DNA from: Desulfobulbaceae bacterium
GTDB taxonomy: Bacteria > Desulfobacterota > Desulfobulbia > Desulfobulbales > UBA5123
Assembly: GCA_029865195.1 (NCBI GenBank)
Contig: JAOUHH010000040.1
Coordinates: 1 to 13,958, forward strand
Direction of reading: 5' to 3'
DNA length: 13,958 bases
The notes under the pieces are model-generated. The model was not told the origin of the DNA and did no database searches. It saw only the letters and a program-made list of their open reading frames with translations. Every line of letters starts with the position of its first letter. Positions within the stretch are counted from its first letter, which is position 1. Positions 5,238-12,626 of the stretch are shown here, piece by piece. Made by a program: the position numbers and the translations under genes.

Positions 5238-8200
5238 TTAACGCTTAATGTTGATCAGATCGGCCAGCATCTCATCGGTGGTGGTGATGATCTTCGAGTT
5301 GGCCTGGAAACCACGCTGGGTGGTGATCAGTTTTACGAACTCGTTGCCGAGATCGACGTTGGATTGTTCCAGGGCGTTGGGGGCGATGGAACCGAGGCCG
5401 TTGGAGCCGGGGGCGCCGGTAACCGGGGCGCCGGAATCGGTGGTCTCGCGGAAGATATTGCCGCCCTCTTTCTTGAGCCCGGCCAGGTTGTTGAAGCTCG
5501 CCAGCGCGACCTGTGCCTTCTCAAGGACCTGGCCGTTTGAGTAATGGCCGGTGATGACGCCGTCGGTGTCCACGGATACCGACTGCAGGAAGCCGGCCGC
5601 GTAGCCGTTCTGATCCTGGAAGATGGTGGTGGATGCGTTGGCGTACTGGGTGGAGGCCAGCGCCTCGGTCTCGAAGATGGAGCTTATGGTGCTGCCCACC
5701 TTGCTGCCGTCTTCCTGGCTGGAACCGATGATCCGCTCAAAGGAGATATCGGTGGGTCCGAAGATGGCGTCAAGCCCGGTATAGTCGATATCGGTAACCT
5801 GCAACTGGCTGCCGGCGCTGCCGTAGGTGCTTTCCGCCGCCCAATCCCGGAGTACAAGACGGCCGGAATCATCGATGGTGGCATCGGCTTCGAATTTATC
5901 TTCGATGGCGTCAAGCAGATCCTGAATCGTCTCGGTGGGGGCGATGGTGTAGTCCACCTCCACATAGTTGCCGTCGCCACGATAGCCCTTGAGCTTGATA
6001 TTACCCGAGGAGGCAGGTCCCGCCACGTTGGGGTCGGCATAGACGGTATTCCAGGTACTGCCGGCCGTCACCACCGGCGGCTCACCGGAATCGGTGGTCA
6101 GGGCGCGGCCGGGGGAAACAATCGAGGTCTTGGCGGAAGAGATGTCGACCTGGCCGGTCTGGAGATCCTGCTGCGAAAAAACGCCGATGGGATTCGCTTC
6201 GACGACGGGGGTGGTGGCGATGGTGATCGACACCGGGGAAGCACCGACACCATCGACCAAGATTTCGCCAAGACCGGTCACGGTCAAATTCAAGAGCCCA
6301 CCGGTATCAAAGATACCATCAATGAAGGACAGAAGATCGTTCAGGGTGGCGCCGTCGGTGACCGTGTATTCAAATGGCCCACCCACCCCGGCGCCAGCTG
6401 TATTCGTGCCGGAAAAGATGAGTTTATCGCCGGGGGCCAGATAATCGCCGCCAACGTCCTGAAGGTTGGTGAGCAGGGACGCGCCAGTGGCCGCGAGAGC
6501 AGTGCTGCCGTCGGTCATGGCCGGGGTTGTGGCGCCATCAAGATAGGTTGAAGGCGAGGGTCCGAACGGGAACGATGCCGTGCCCACGTTCGAGGTAAAG
6601 GACGGGGCCAGCAATCCGCCCAGGGTGTTGTCGATAACCCGCAACGATCCGTCCGAATTGATATAGGCATTGGCATCGCCAGGCGCGGCCGAATAGGTCG
6701 AGGACAAAGTGTTGAGCAGGCTCTGCACGGTGGTGGTGGCGGTGACCGTGAAAATGGTGGCGCCAACAGGGTTACCGGCCGTATCATTGCCGTCGAAGGT
6801 CAACTGATCACCGATCACTAACCGGCGCTGGTTGCTGTCGTAGACATCGGTCAACAGGGTGCTGGTGTTGGTGATAGGGGTGGTACCGTCGGAGGCAACA
6901 AACTCGCCACTGGTTATCGACCACATATTGGCAATGGTTGAACCGGTACCGAACGGATTTGCGCCATTGGCCGAGGCAACGGACATGCTATCGATGTACA
7001 TGCCGGAAGAACCGCCGCTGTTATCGGAGAGACGCAACCGCCCCTCGCCATCAATGGTGGCCGTGCCGCCAAAGGCGGCGCCGAGTTTGGTGAGGAAATC
7101 GCCCACCTTTTGCGTGGCGTCAACGGTGTATCGGAAGGATTTCTCAACGCCGTCATGGTTGAAGCCGGTGATGAAGAAGGTATCGCCGTTGCTCATCTGG
7201 TTGGCGCTTCGATCGTACACGCTGCTCCACAGGGTTTCCTTGGTGATGGCATCACTCATCCCCAGGCTGTCGAATGCGCCGGCGTCACTGACCAGCACCT
7301 GGTACTGCGGGTTGGAACTGCCGCCATACACCGCGCCGAGATTGATTTCGATCGCCTGATTGGTGGAAGCGCCGGTAAAGTTGGCCTCGAAGGAGTAATA
7401 GCGGTCCGTGGGGCTCAGGAAAAGCCGGTTGTCGTCCTGGGAGATATCGACCGAGCCGTCGGGCGGCACTTTCCAGGCGGAGATCTTGTTGATATCACCG
7501 GCGGTGGTGAAATTGATCACGCCATACATCAATGCGCCGGCGCCACGATGCTCTTCGTAGTTGAAGGTGGTGTTGGGGGCATAGACGATCTGTTCCTGGC
7601 TGGTCAGGTACCGCAGGTCCTCGGACGGCTCACAGGTGACCAGAAATTCCCACTCGTTGTCGTTGGTGGTTCGGTCGAAATAGACGGTGAGGTCGTGACT
7701 GGCGCCCTTGGAGTCGTATACCTTGATGGCACTGGTATATTCATAGTTGCTGCTGTCGATGGGTTCGCTGGGGTTGACCGAGGAGGCGTTGGTGCCGTCC
7801 CAGGCGTCATACAACCGCTGCTCGTTGGTCTCGTTGGGCTCGCGGGAGTCGAGGTTGACGATGATCTCGATACCGGTCGAGGAAACAGGCGGCGTACTCT
7901 TGCCGAGATTGATGTCGCCGATGGTACCCTGCGCCTCACCGGTGTTGGAGTTGATCGACCAGCCCTGCACGAAATGGCCGACCGGGTTGACCAGATTGCC
8001 TTGCTGGTCAAAACGGAACTCACCGGCCCGGCTGTACATATCGGCCGAGGAGTTCTCGGAGGCGCGCAGCATGAAGAAACCCTGCCCGCCGATGGCAAGA
8101 TCGGTGGCGGTGGAGGTACTCTCGAAAGAGCCCTGGGCGAAGAGGCCATCCACGGTACTCAGGGTAACACCGCGTCCCACCTGGGCGGAACCGGCCGCGG

Positions 8201-8357
8201 TTGAAACCGACTGCGAGAGTACATCCTGAAAGGTGGCGCGACTGGACTTGAAGGCGATGGTGTTGACGTTGGCAACGTTATCACCGAGGACGCCCATGGA
8301 GTTACCCATGGTGTTCAGACCGCTGATGCTTGAATAGAGAGAACTTGCGATACCCAT
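5238..8357 (-). CDS. flgE: Flagellar hook protein FlgE, expanded (1039 aa)
   Basis: FlgE polymerises into the hook, the universal joint between rod and filament. The N-terminal rod/hook helix is clear (SLYSSISGLNTMGNSMGVLGDNVANVNT, residues 6-33). So are the basal-body-type strand ATDLAIGGQGFFMLR (84-98) and the C-terminal D0 helix with EQSNVDLGNEFVKLITTQRG (997-1016), ending DEMLADLINIKR. Enteric FlgE is about 400 aa; the extra mass lies between residues about 370 and 870 and consists of four degenerate repeats, listed separately. There is a single Cys (C242). ATG 8357 has AGGAGG about 7 nt upstream. It is the last gene after fliK and flgD, 56 nt behind flgD, and a terminator follows. In that gap TTGTC/GACAA (8376-8380 with 8386-8390) could form a small hairpin just before the ribosome-binding site. 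Confidence 0.96.
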   Translation of the reverse strand: MGIASSLYSSISGLNTMGNSMGVLGDNVANVNTIAFKSSRATFQDVLSQSVSTAAGSAQVGRGVTLSTVDGLFAQGSFESTSTATDLAIGGQGFFMLRASENSSADMYSRAGEFRFDQQGNLVNPVGHFVQGWSINSNTGEAQGTIGDINLGKSTPPVSSTGIEIIVNLDSREPNETNEQRLYDAWDGTNASSVNPSEPIDSSNYEYTSAIKVYDSKGASHDLTVYFDRTTNDNEWEFLVTCEPSEDLRYLTSQEQIVYAPNTTFNYEEHRGAGALMYGVINFTTAGDINKISAWKVPPDGSVDISQDDNRLFLSPTDRYYSFEANFTGASTNQAIEINLGAVYGGSSNPQYQVLVSDAGAFDSLGMSDAITKETLWSSVYDRSANQMSNGDTFFITGFNHDGVEKSFRYTVDATQKVGDFLTKLGAAFGGTATIDGEGRLRLSDNSGGSSGMYIDSMSVASANGANPFGTGSTIANMWSITSGEFVASDGTTPITNTSTLLTDVYDSNQRRLVIGDQLTFDGNDTAGNPVGATIFTVTATTTVQSLLNTLSSTYSAAPGDANAYINSDGSLRVIDNTLGGLLAPSFTSNVGTASFPFGPSPSTYLDGATTPAMTDGSTALAATGASLLTNLQDVGGDYLAPGDKLIFSGTNTAGAGVGGPFEYTVTDGATLNDLLSFIDGIFDTGGLLNLTVTGLGEILVDGVGASPVSITIATTPVVEANPIGVFSQQDLQTGQVDISSAKTSIVSPGRALTTDSGEPPVVTAGSTWNTVYADPNVAGPASSGNIKLKGYRGDGNYVEVDYTIAPTETIQDLLDAIEDKFEADATIDDSGRLVLRDWAAESTYGSAGSQLQVTDIDYTGLDAIFGPTDISFERIIGSSQEDGSKVGSTISSIFETEALASTQYANASTTIFQDQNGYAAGFLQSVSVDTDGVITGHYSNGQVLEKAQVALASFNNLAGLKKEGGNIFRETTDSGAPVTGAPGSNGLGSIAPNALEQSNVDLGNEFVKLITTQRGFQANSKIITTTDEMLADLINIKR
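5784..7238 (-). repeat. Four degenerate tandem Flagellin_IN-like modules inside FlgE
   Basis: Four units begin near residues 376 (LWSSVYD), 501 (LLTDVYD), 628 (LLTNLQD) and 769 (WNTVYAD), spaced 125, 127 and 141 residues apart. Each continues with a GD/SGN-x-I/L-x-F/L-x-G strand, then a TVDATQKVGDFL- or TIAPTETIQDLL-type helix start, and a D/N-x-x-G-x-L strand (EGRLRLSD, DGSLRVID, LGEILVDG, SGRLVLRD). Each ends with an NPFG-like step (NPFG, FPFG, NPIG, AIFG). The pattern resembles the Flagellin_IN motif seen in other flagellar proteins. Family assignment is inference; the internal repetition is visible directly. Confidence 0.7.
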
Positions 8358-8413
8358 AACTTACCTCCTGATATATTGTCTTTTCGACAACGTTTTCCTG
8401 CTCCGAAGAAGAA

Positions 8414-9082
8414 TTACATAACCTTGAGTATTTCCGCGACACTGGCATTGATGTGATTGTCAATGGTCAACGTCGCCTTTCCTGAACTGTAGTCAAGCCC
8501 GGTGACATGGCCGGTGGTGCGAGAATCGACCTCAATCTCCTGGCCGGCGGCATTAAAGGCGTTTACCTTGTAGGAATAGGCGCCGTCCGGAACCACCTCG
8601 CCGTGGCCGTCCTTGCCGTCCCAGCCAAGCTCATAGGTGCCGGCGGCGGTTGCACTCATATTGATGTTGCGCACCATATGCCCGCTGGCGTCATAGATAT
8701 CCACCGAGCAGACCTCTGCGGTTTCGGTGAGGGTAAACTCGGTGGCGGCGACCTGGCCGTCGTTGACGCCGATCTTGTTGCCATAGAACTGAACATCGTT
8801 GTCGATCAGGCTCAGCAACTGCAGATTGTTCTGCGAGGTCTGATACTCCAGCATCTTTTCCATGTTGTCGCTCATCTTCATGGTCGCTTCCATGTTGCTG
8901 AACTGGGCCAGCTGCGAGGCCATCTCATAGCTGTCCATGGGCTTCATCGGGTCCTGATACTTCATCTGGGTGATGAAGAGCGTCATGAAATCGCTCCGGT
9001 CCAACTCTTTGTCGCCGACGGGCTTGAAGGCGTTGTACTCCTCCGCCATCGGTAGATTATTGCTAATGCCTGCAACCGCCAT
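8414..9082 (-). CDS. flgD: Flagellar hook assembly (cap) protein FlgD
   Basis: FlgD caps the growing hook and is needed for FlgE polymerisation. The 222-residue protein has the N-terminal FlgD signature DFMTLFITQMKYQDPMKPMD (31-50), continuing SYEMASQLAQFSNMEA (51-66). The C-terminal tudor/FnIII-like part has VDIYDASGHMVRNI (127-140) and the Ig-like turn WDGKDGHGEVVPDGAYSYKV (154-173), the usual FlgD_ig pattern. The length is normal. ATG 9082 has GGGAGG 7 nt upstream. It sits 15 nt after fliK and before flgE, the standard order. Confidence 0.96.
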   Translation of the reverse strand: MAVAGISNNLPMAEEYNAFKPVGDKELDRSDFMTLFITQMKYQDPMKPMDSYEMASQLAQFSNMEATMKMSDNMEKMLEYQTSQNNLQLLSLIDNDVQFYGNKIGVNDGQVAATEFTLTETAEVCSVDIYDASGHMVRNINMSATAAGTYELGWDGKDGHGEVVPDGAYSYKVNAFNAAGQEIEVDSRTTGHVTGLDYSSGKATLTIDNHINASVAEILKVM

Positions 9083-9097
9083 CGTTCATCCTCCCGA

Positions 9098-10879
9098 TCA
9101 AATAAACAGACTGATCCCGCCTTCACGGACGGAGTCATTCACTGGTCTGATATACATCGCTTCCGCCGGCAGGTCGGCAAGGGTTTCCCTGACAACTCGG
9201 CCCTTCCCCTGTTGACGCGCCTGCTCGAAAAACTGCCAGGCACCGTTGGCGTCATCCTGCTGCTGATTGACCGAAACCTCGCATCCCTGCAGATTGAAGC
9301 CCTGCCGCGCCAAGTTGTCCTGAAACTGTTGCATGTTGCTCTCCAGGGTTTCCTTGACCCGATGATTTTCCATGGCAAAGGAGAGAGTGACGTTCTGATC
9401 CCGCACCGTCATCTCAACCTTCACCTCACCCAACTCGCGGGGATAGAGGCGAAGAACAAGATGGTGCTCGTTGTTTTTAAGACCGTTCAGGACCCCGTTG
9501 GAGATGTTATGAAAGGTCTGCTGGGCAAGGCCCGGGGGCATCTGGGGAGCCGGGGCGGCTTCCCGGCCGGGGGTAACGGCCATCTGCTGCGCGGAACCGG
9601 TATGGCGGCCGGCAGCGGCGGCTGCTGCCGCATGGCTTTCCTGACTCATGCCCGCCGGCGCGCTCTCGGAGGAAGCCGGGAAGCGTTCCTGGCCTGCTCC
9701 CATCTCCCCGTTTTCCGCGTTCCCGTCCGCGACGGAGGCGGATATTTGCCCCTCAGCGGAGGCATCGGCGTCGGCCAAGCCATGCAGGTCGACAGTCCCA
9801 TCGTCTTCCACAGTCATGGTCTGCGGCTTTCCGGGGCCCTGGGCAATTTTTACCTGGATCTTGGCAAGATCGACGCTCTTCAACAGCTCCTCATAGGCGG
9901 AGGTAACCGCCGCCTGTACCGCCGGCGTCCAACCGACATTCTGGTCGTTGAATTTCGCCTCGGTAAAGACCTGCTGCAGATTGTTCAAAAACGCGGGGAG
10001 ATCAAGCTTGGGCCGGCTTTCCTTGACGTTGGCGATACCCTGCTGCAACATCTCGCGCAACCTGGCCAGGCTGAAGGGGGTCCCGGTATCCTGCTGCGGC
10101 AACAGCCGATTTTGCAGGGCCTCGGAGACACCCGCCTTGGCAAGGATATCCTGCAACTGGGCCTTATCGAGATCGGTCAGGGTAACAGGCTGGTTGTTGT
10201 CCTTCACGGCCCGCAGGCCTTCGAGAAATGCGGCCAGATCAAGCTTGCCGTCACCGGTGGCACCCTTGTCCGCCACATCGACGATCTGCTCAACCGGCAC
10301 ACCCAGCTTTGAGAGAAGGGTTTCAAGAAACGGCAGGTCTGTTTCCGGCACCGTCACCGCCACGTCTTTCCCGCGTTCCTCGAAGTGCCTGGTCAGGGTG
10401 GTGAGAAAGTTGCGCAGATCAAAAACGCCGTTTTGCGCTTCCGACTGTTGCAGCAGCGCGGCAAGTTTGTTCTTCTCCATGCCGGCGTCGGCGGCCAACT
10501 GTTGCAGAATATTGTTATCCGGCAACGTAAATCCCCACTCGCCGGGCTTCTTCTCCGAATCCTTGGCCATCGCCTGCATATCCTGCAGGAACTGGGCAAG
10601 CAACGCGGCCATGTTCTGCGCATCTTCCATATCGATATCTTCGGCGGTTTTCGCCGCATCCGAGTCGGCGGATTGCCTTGCGGCGCCATCCGGTTTTGCG
10701 GATGCCTGCATTTTCGGCTTCACGCCCAGCAAATTTTTCCGACTGGCGAGGCCGTCCAATTTCTTATCCATATAGTCGGCAAAAGACTCTCGCGATTTAC
10801 CGGTATCCCGGCTGCTGCCGCCACCGGGGAGAGCCGCTTTCGGCGCAGCCTGCGCTGGAATCATCATCATTGCATCCAC
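9098..10879 (-). CDS. fliK: Flagellar hook-length control protein FliK
   Basis: FliK is a secreted molecular ruler that sets hook length and, through FlhB, switches the export gate from hook to filament substrates. The 593-residue protein has low-complexity Ala/Gln/Gly segments (about 365-455). Its C-terminal Flg_hook domain carries the hallmark LRLYPRELGEVKVEM (about 476-490), followed by FAMENHRVKETLESNMQQF and a GFNLQGCEVSV strand. The N-terminal half carries internal repeats, listed separately. I start it at GTG 10879 because GAGGAG lies 6 nt upstream; ATG 10870 is 15 nt from that site, and an upstream GTG at 10927 has no clear site. It is the first gene of the fliK-flgD-flgE operon and has a sigma-54 promoter. 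Confidence 0.92.
   Translation of the reverse strand: MDAMMMIPAQAAPKAALPGGGSSRDTGKSRESFADYMDKKLDGLASRKNLLGVKPKMQASAKPDGAARQSADSDAAKTAEDIDMEDAQNMAALLAQFLQDMQAMAKDSEKKPGEWGFTLPDNNILQQLAADAGMEKNKLAALLQQSEAQNGVFDLRNFLTTLTRHFEERGKDVAVTVPETDLPFLETLLSKLGVPVEQIVDVADKGATGDGKLDLAAFLEGLRAVKDNNQPVTLTDLDKAQLQDILAKAGVSEALQNRLLPQQDTGTPFSLARLREMLQQGIANVKESRPKLDLPAFLNNLQQVFTEAKFNDQNVGWTPAVQAAVTSAYEELLKSVDLAKIQVKIAQGPGKPQTMTVEDDGTVDLHGLADADASAEGQISASVADGNAENGEMGAGQERFPASSESAPAGMSQESHAAAAAAAGRHTGSAQQMAVTPGREAAPAPQMPPGLAQQTFHNISNGVLNGLKNNEHHLVLRLYPRELGEVKVEMTVRDQNVTLSFAMENHRVKETLESNMQQFQDNLARQGFNLQGCEVSVNQQQDDANGAWQFFEQARQQGKGRVVRETLADLPAEAMYIRPVNDSVREGGISLFI
10046..10507 (-). repeat. Degenerate ~58-residue repeats in the N-terminal half of FliK
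   Basis: Three units align: LQQLAADAGM to FLTTL, LETLLSKLGV to FLEGL, and LQDILAKAGV to LREML, spaced about 57-60 residues. Each is a short helix ending in a G-hydrophobic step, a variable loop and a hydrophobic helix preceded by an (F/L)DL- or SLA-type turn. A partial fourth (KLDLPAFLNNLQQVF) follows about 25 residues later. The identity is low, so divergence is old. Confidence 0.5.
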
Positions 10880-10885
10880 GATTTT

Positions 10886-10891
10886 CTCCTC
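10886..10891 (-). promoter_or_regulatory. Ribosome-binding site that decides the fliK start
   Basis: GAGGAG on the minus strand lies 6 nt before the GTG at 10879 and 15 nt before the ATG at 10870, which favours the GTG start. Confidence 0.6.
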
Positions 10892-10955
10892 GTCTTCAAA
10901 TTGGCTGTGTTTATCTGACCGGACCAACCAAACTCACCCGTCTGTCCTCCCTTAA

Positions 10956-10971
10956 AGCAACAGGTGTGCCA
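10956..10971 (-). promoter_or_regulatory. Sigma-54 (RpoN) promoter for fliK-flgD-flgE
   Basis: On the minus strand the sequence is TGGCAC, five nt (ACCTG), then TTGCT. This is a full match to the -24/-12 consensus TGGCAC-N5-TTGC(A/T). Transcription would start near 10944, about 65 nt before the fliK GTG. Sigma-54 control of hook genes is well known in polar flagellates. I could not identify an enhancer site for the activator. Confidence 0.85.
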
Positions 10972-11056
10972 ACACGACAAAACGATGTCCAGCCCCGCAC
11001 AAAAAAATGCCCCAAAAACCAAACAAAAGTCGTATAATCAAGCATTTGCAATTGAA

Positions 11057-11116
11057 CAAAAAAAAGCCCTTGGCGAGGCGACCAGAGTATTTCCGGCGCC
11101 TCGCCAAGGGCTTTTT
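11057..11116. terminator. Bidirectional intrinsic terminator
   Basis: The arms 11061-11080 and 11097-11116 are perfectly complementary over 20 bp, including the A/T ends, with a core CCCTTGGCGAGGCG and a 16-nt loop. The minus strand gives about eight T after the stem, the + strand five. Its place fits stopping read-through from fliI-fliJ-motE before the sigma-54 promoter of fliK. Confidence 0.9.
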
Positions 11117-11515
11117 CAAGACCCCGTGGCAAGCGGATAGGCAAAAAAAACCGGGCTATGCCGGGAGGTGCAAAAAATTCCCGACCGTTGCTCATTGCAT
11201 ATCTTGGTGTGCGCAACAGGGTGCGATGGGAAACGACCGGCGGGGAAATAATTACCGCAATGCCGCAGGCAGGCCGCAGGATGATGACCACGCCGAGACT
11301 TGGCGATGGCACATGGCAAGGTGCAAGCGAAAAGAAGGGGGGAAGCAAGGGCTGGGCATTGCCCAACGACGAAATGCCCGTCGTCTAGAACCACCGCCAA
11401 GGGGCATGGGGCAGGAGATATGCCAGCCGTCTCTGGCGGGCGAGATGAAACCATCGGCAAGAATTGCCTGATGGCGACTATGGGGAACCTATTTCAAGAC
11501 AACAACGAACCGATC
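11117..11515. other. Unassigned ~400-nt intergenic stretch rich in hairpins
   Basis: I see no supported gene here. Open frames exist on both strands but lack ribosome-binding sites and family motifs. Visible pairings are GGGCATT/AATGCCC (11354-11360 with 11373-11379), the overlapping alternative ACGAC/GTCGT (11366-11370 with 11380-11384), and GCCAG/CTGGC (11422-11426 with 11433-11437). TTGGCG near 11297 can pair with CGCCAA near 11395. On the minus strand a short CCGG/CCGG stem near 11149-11162 is followed by eight T, a weak terminator-like site. It could be an untranslated or RNA-coding region, or decayed sequence. Confidence 0.4.
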
Positions 11516-11516
11516 A

Positions 11517-11551
11517 CAAAACCAACCGGCGGGAGGCTGTACCTCTCGCCG
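11517..11551 (-). terminator. Probable terminator after the MotE-like gene
   Basis: The arms 11527-11536 and 11542-11551 form a 10-bp stem with one A-C mismatch on the minus strand and a 5-nt loop, directly after the TAG stop. The minus-strand tail is GTTGGTTTTG, only moderately T-rich, so efficiency is uncertain. Confidence 0.6.
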
Positions 11552-12055
11552 CTACTCCATTTTGCCAAGAAGCCTGCTGACCCGCACCGCCTTGTCCTGG
11601 TCCAGCTTGGGAATGATCTTGGCTACCTGGTCCGCCTTCATGGCCTGCAGTATCCGGGTGACGGTCCCGTCTTCCATATCGTTCAACAGCGGCGCCAGTT
11701 TGGAGGGACTCATCGCACTGTAAACCTTGACCAGGTTTTTGAAATCCTTATCAACGACCCGCTGCAACGCATCGATCTTCCCCTGCAGATCCTTCTGGAG
11801 GGCGGTCAGCTTTTCCAATTTGGCGTCGACATCCTTCTGCAGGGCGGCAAGGGACTCCTCCCGGCGCTGCAGTTCCTTCTCCCGCAGATCGGCAGCCTGC
11901 TCACGCTCCTTCAGCGAGACGGCAAGCTCGATCTCGCCCGGCCCAACCCGCACCGGCGTTTTCTCGACGGCCATCGCCATCGTCGGCAAAACCGCAAGAA
12001 GCAGCATCACTCCCGGCCACCACAGCGCAACCCCAAACCGTTTTTCGATCTTCAT
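11552..12055 (-). CDS. MotE-like flagellar coiled-coil protein (MgtE_N-type C-terminus)
   Basis: A 167-residue exported or membrane-anchored protein. Residues 9-29 form a hydrophobic signal or anchor segment ending AMA. Residues about 42-105 are charged heptad-like sequence and form a coiled coil. The C-terminal segment VYSAMSPSKLAPLLNDMEDG to KADQVAKIIPKLDQDKAVRVSRLLG matches the MgtE intracellular N-domain-like repeat found in MotE-type proteins. MotE proteins act as periplasmic chaperones or stator partners of the flagellar motor in the family. The position after fliI and fliJ is typical for these proteins. The ribosome-binding site is weak (GGGGCGG). The assignment to the family is good, the exact role is inferred. 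Confidence 0.8.
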   Translation of the reverse strand: MKIEKRFGVALWWPGVMLLLAVLPTMAMAVEKTPVRVGPGEIELAVSLKEREQAADLREKELQRREESLAALQKDVDAKLEKLTALQKDLQGKIDALQRVVDKDFKNLVKVYSAMSPSKLAPLLNDMEDGTVTRILQAMKADQVAKIIPKLDQDKAVRVSRLLGKME

Positions 12056-12091
12056 GCCAAAACCGCCCCGTTATCTTTCATCATGCCGAAA

Positions 12092-12541
12092 CTAAAAGAG
12101 ATTGTCTTCCCGTCCGGCCCGCAATATCGCCTGTTCATCGCCCTCTTTCTGCTCAAGGCGGATCATCTCCTGCAAATACTTCCGGTGGTCCTTTTCCCTG
12201 GCCTTCTCGATCACCTTGCGATCCTTGACCCGTTCGCCAAGACGCGCGCGGGCCTTCTCCACCACCGCCTGCTGGCTTTCAATGACCTCCAGCAACGCGT
12301 CGATCTCCCGTTCCTTGCGACGGATGGATTCCATATAGAAGGCAAAGAGGGGCGCCTCCATCGTCTGCCGCTTCCGCTCCTCGAAATCCTCGGCGATTCG
12401 CAGCCGCGTGTCGCGGAGATCGGTCAGACGGTTCTGGTGCTCGACCAACACCCCTATCTCGTGGGCCAGGGCAAGCTGCGCCTGCTCTTCCAGGTTACGC
12501 CGGTAGGTCAACAATGTTTCAAGTCGGAAGCGATAAGCCAT
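12092..12541 (-). CDS. fliJ: Flagellar export chaperone FliJ
   Basis: FliJ is a small coiled-coil protein that sits in the FliI ATPase ring and links it to the export gate, like the gamma subunit of F-type ATPase. The 149-residue protein starts MAYRFRLETLLTYRRNLEEQ, the usual FliJ beginning (FxLexlLxyRxxxEe). The rest is almost entirely charged helix, with IRRKEREIDALLEVIESQQAV and ARLGERVKDRKVIEKAREK. I choose ATG 12541 because this N-terminus matches the family; an in-frame GTG 15 nt upstream would overlap the GTGAGG ribosome-binding site. It follows fliI by 85 nt and precedes the MotE-like gene by 36 nt. Confidence 0.92.
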   Translation of the reverse strand: MAYRFRLETLLTYRRNLEEQAQLALAHEIGVLVEHQNRLTDLRDTRLRIAEDFEERKRQTMEAPLFAFYMESIRRKEREIDALLEVIESQQAVVEKARARLGERVKDRKVIEKAREKDHRKYLQEMIRLEQKEGDEQAILRAGREDNLF

Positions 12542-12565
12542 TGCCGTGCGCCTCACCAGACATGC

Positions 12566-12602
12566 GCGGCGGGGATGCGTTCAGCACCTTCACCGCCGCC
12601 GC
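12566..12602 (-). other. Intercistronic GC hairpin between fliI and fliJ
   Basis: GCGGCGG (12566-12572) can pair with CCGCCGC in either of two registers (12593-12599 or 12596-12602). No T-run follows, so it is more likely an mRNA processing or stability element than a terminator, if it has a role. Confidence 0.3.
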
Positions 12603-12626
12603 AACAAAACACCGGTTCCATCCTGT

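Noticed and set aside
7110..8204. A 364-codon + strand open frame opposite flgE
   Set aside because: Mirror of the FlgE coding frame; composition is Gly/Val-rich as expected for a shadow, with no recognisable domain.
10880..10927. An upstream GTG (10927) as the fliK start
   Set aside because: It would leave a leader of under 20 nt after the sigma-54 start site with no convincing ribosome-binding site; GAGGAG points to 10879.
11354..11384. An H-type pseudoknot from the two interleaved stems
   Set aside because: The loop that would have to span the 7-bp stem has zero nucleotides, so both stems cannot form together; they can only be alternatives.
11158..11388. A 76-codon + strand open frame in the unassigned gap
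   Set aside because: No ribosome-binding site before the ATG and no family-like pattern; it crosses several hairpins.
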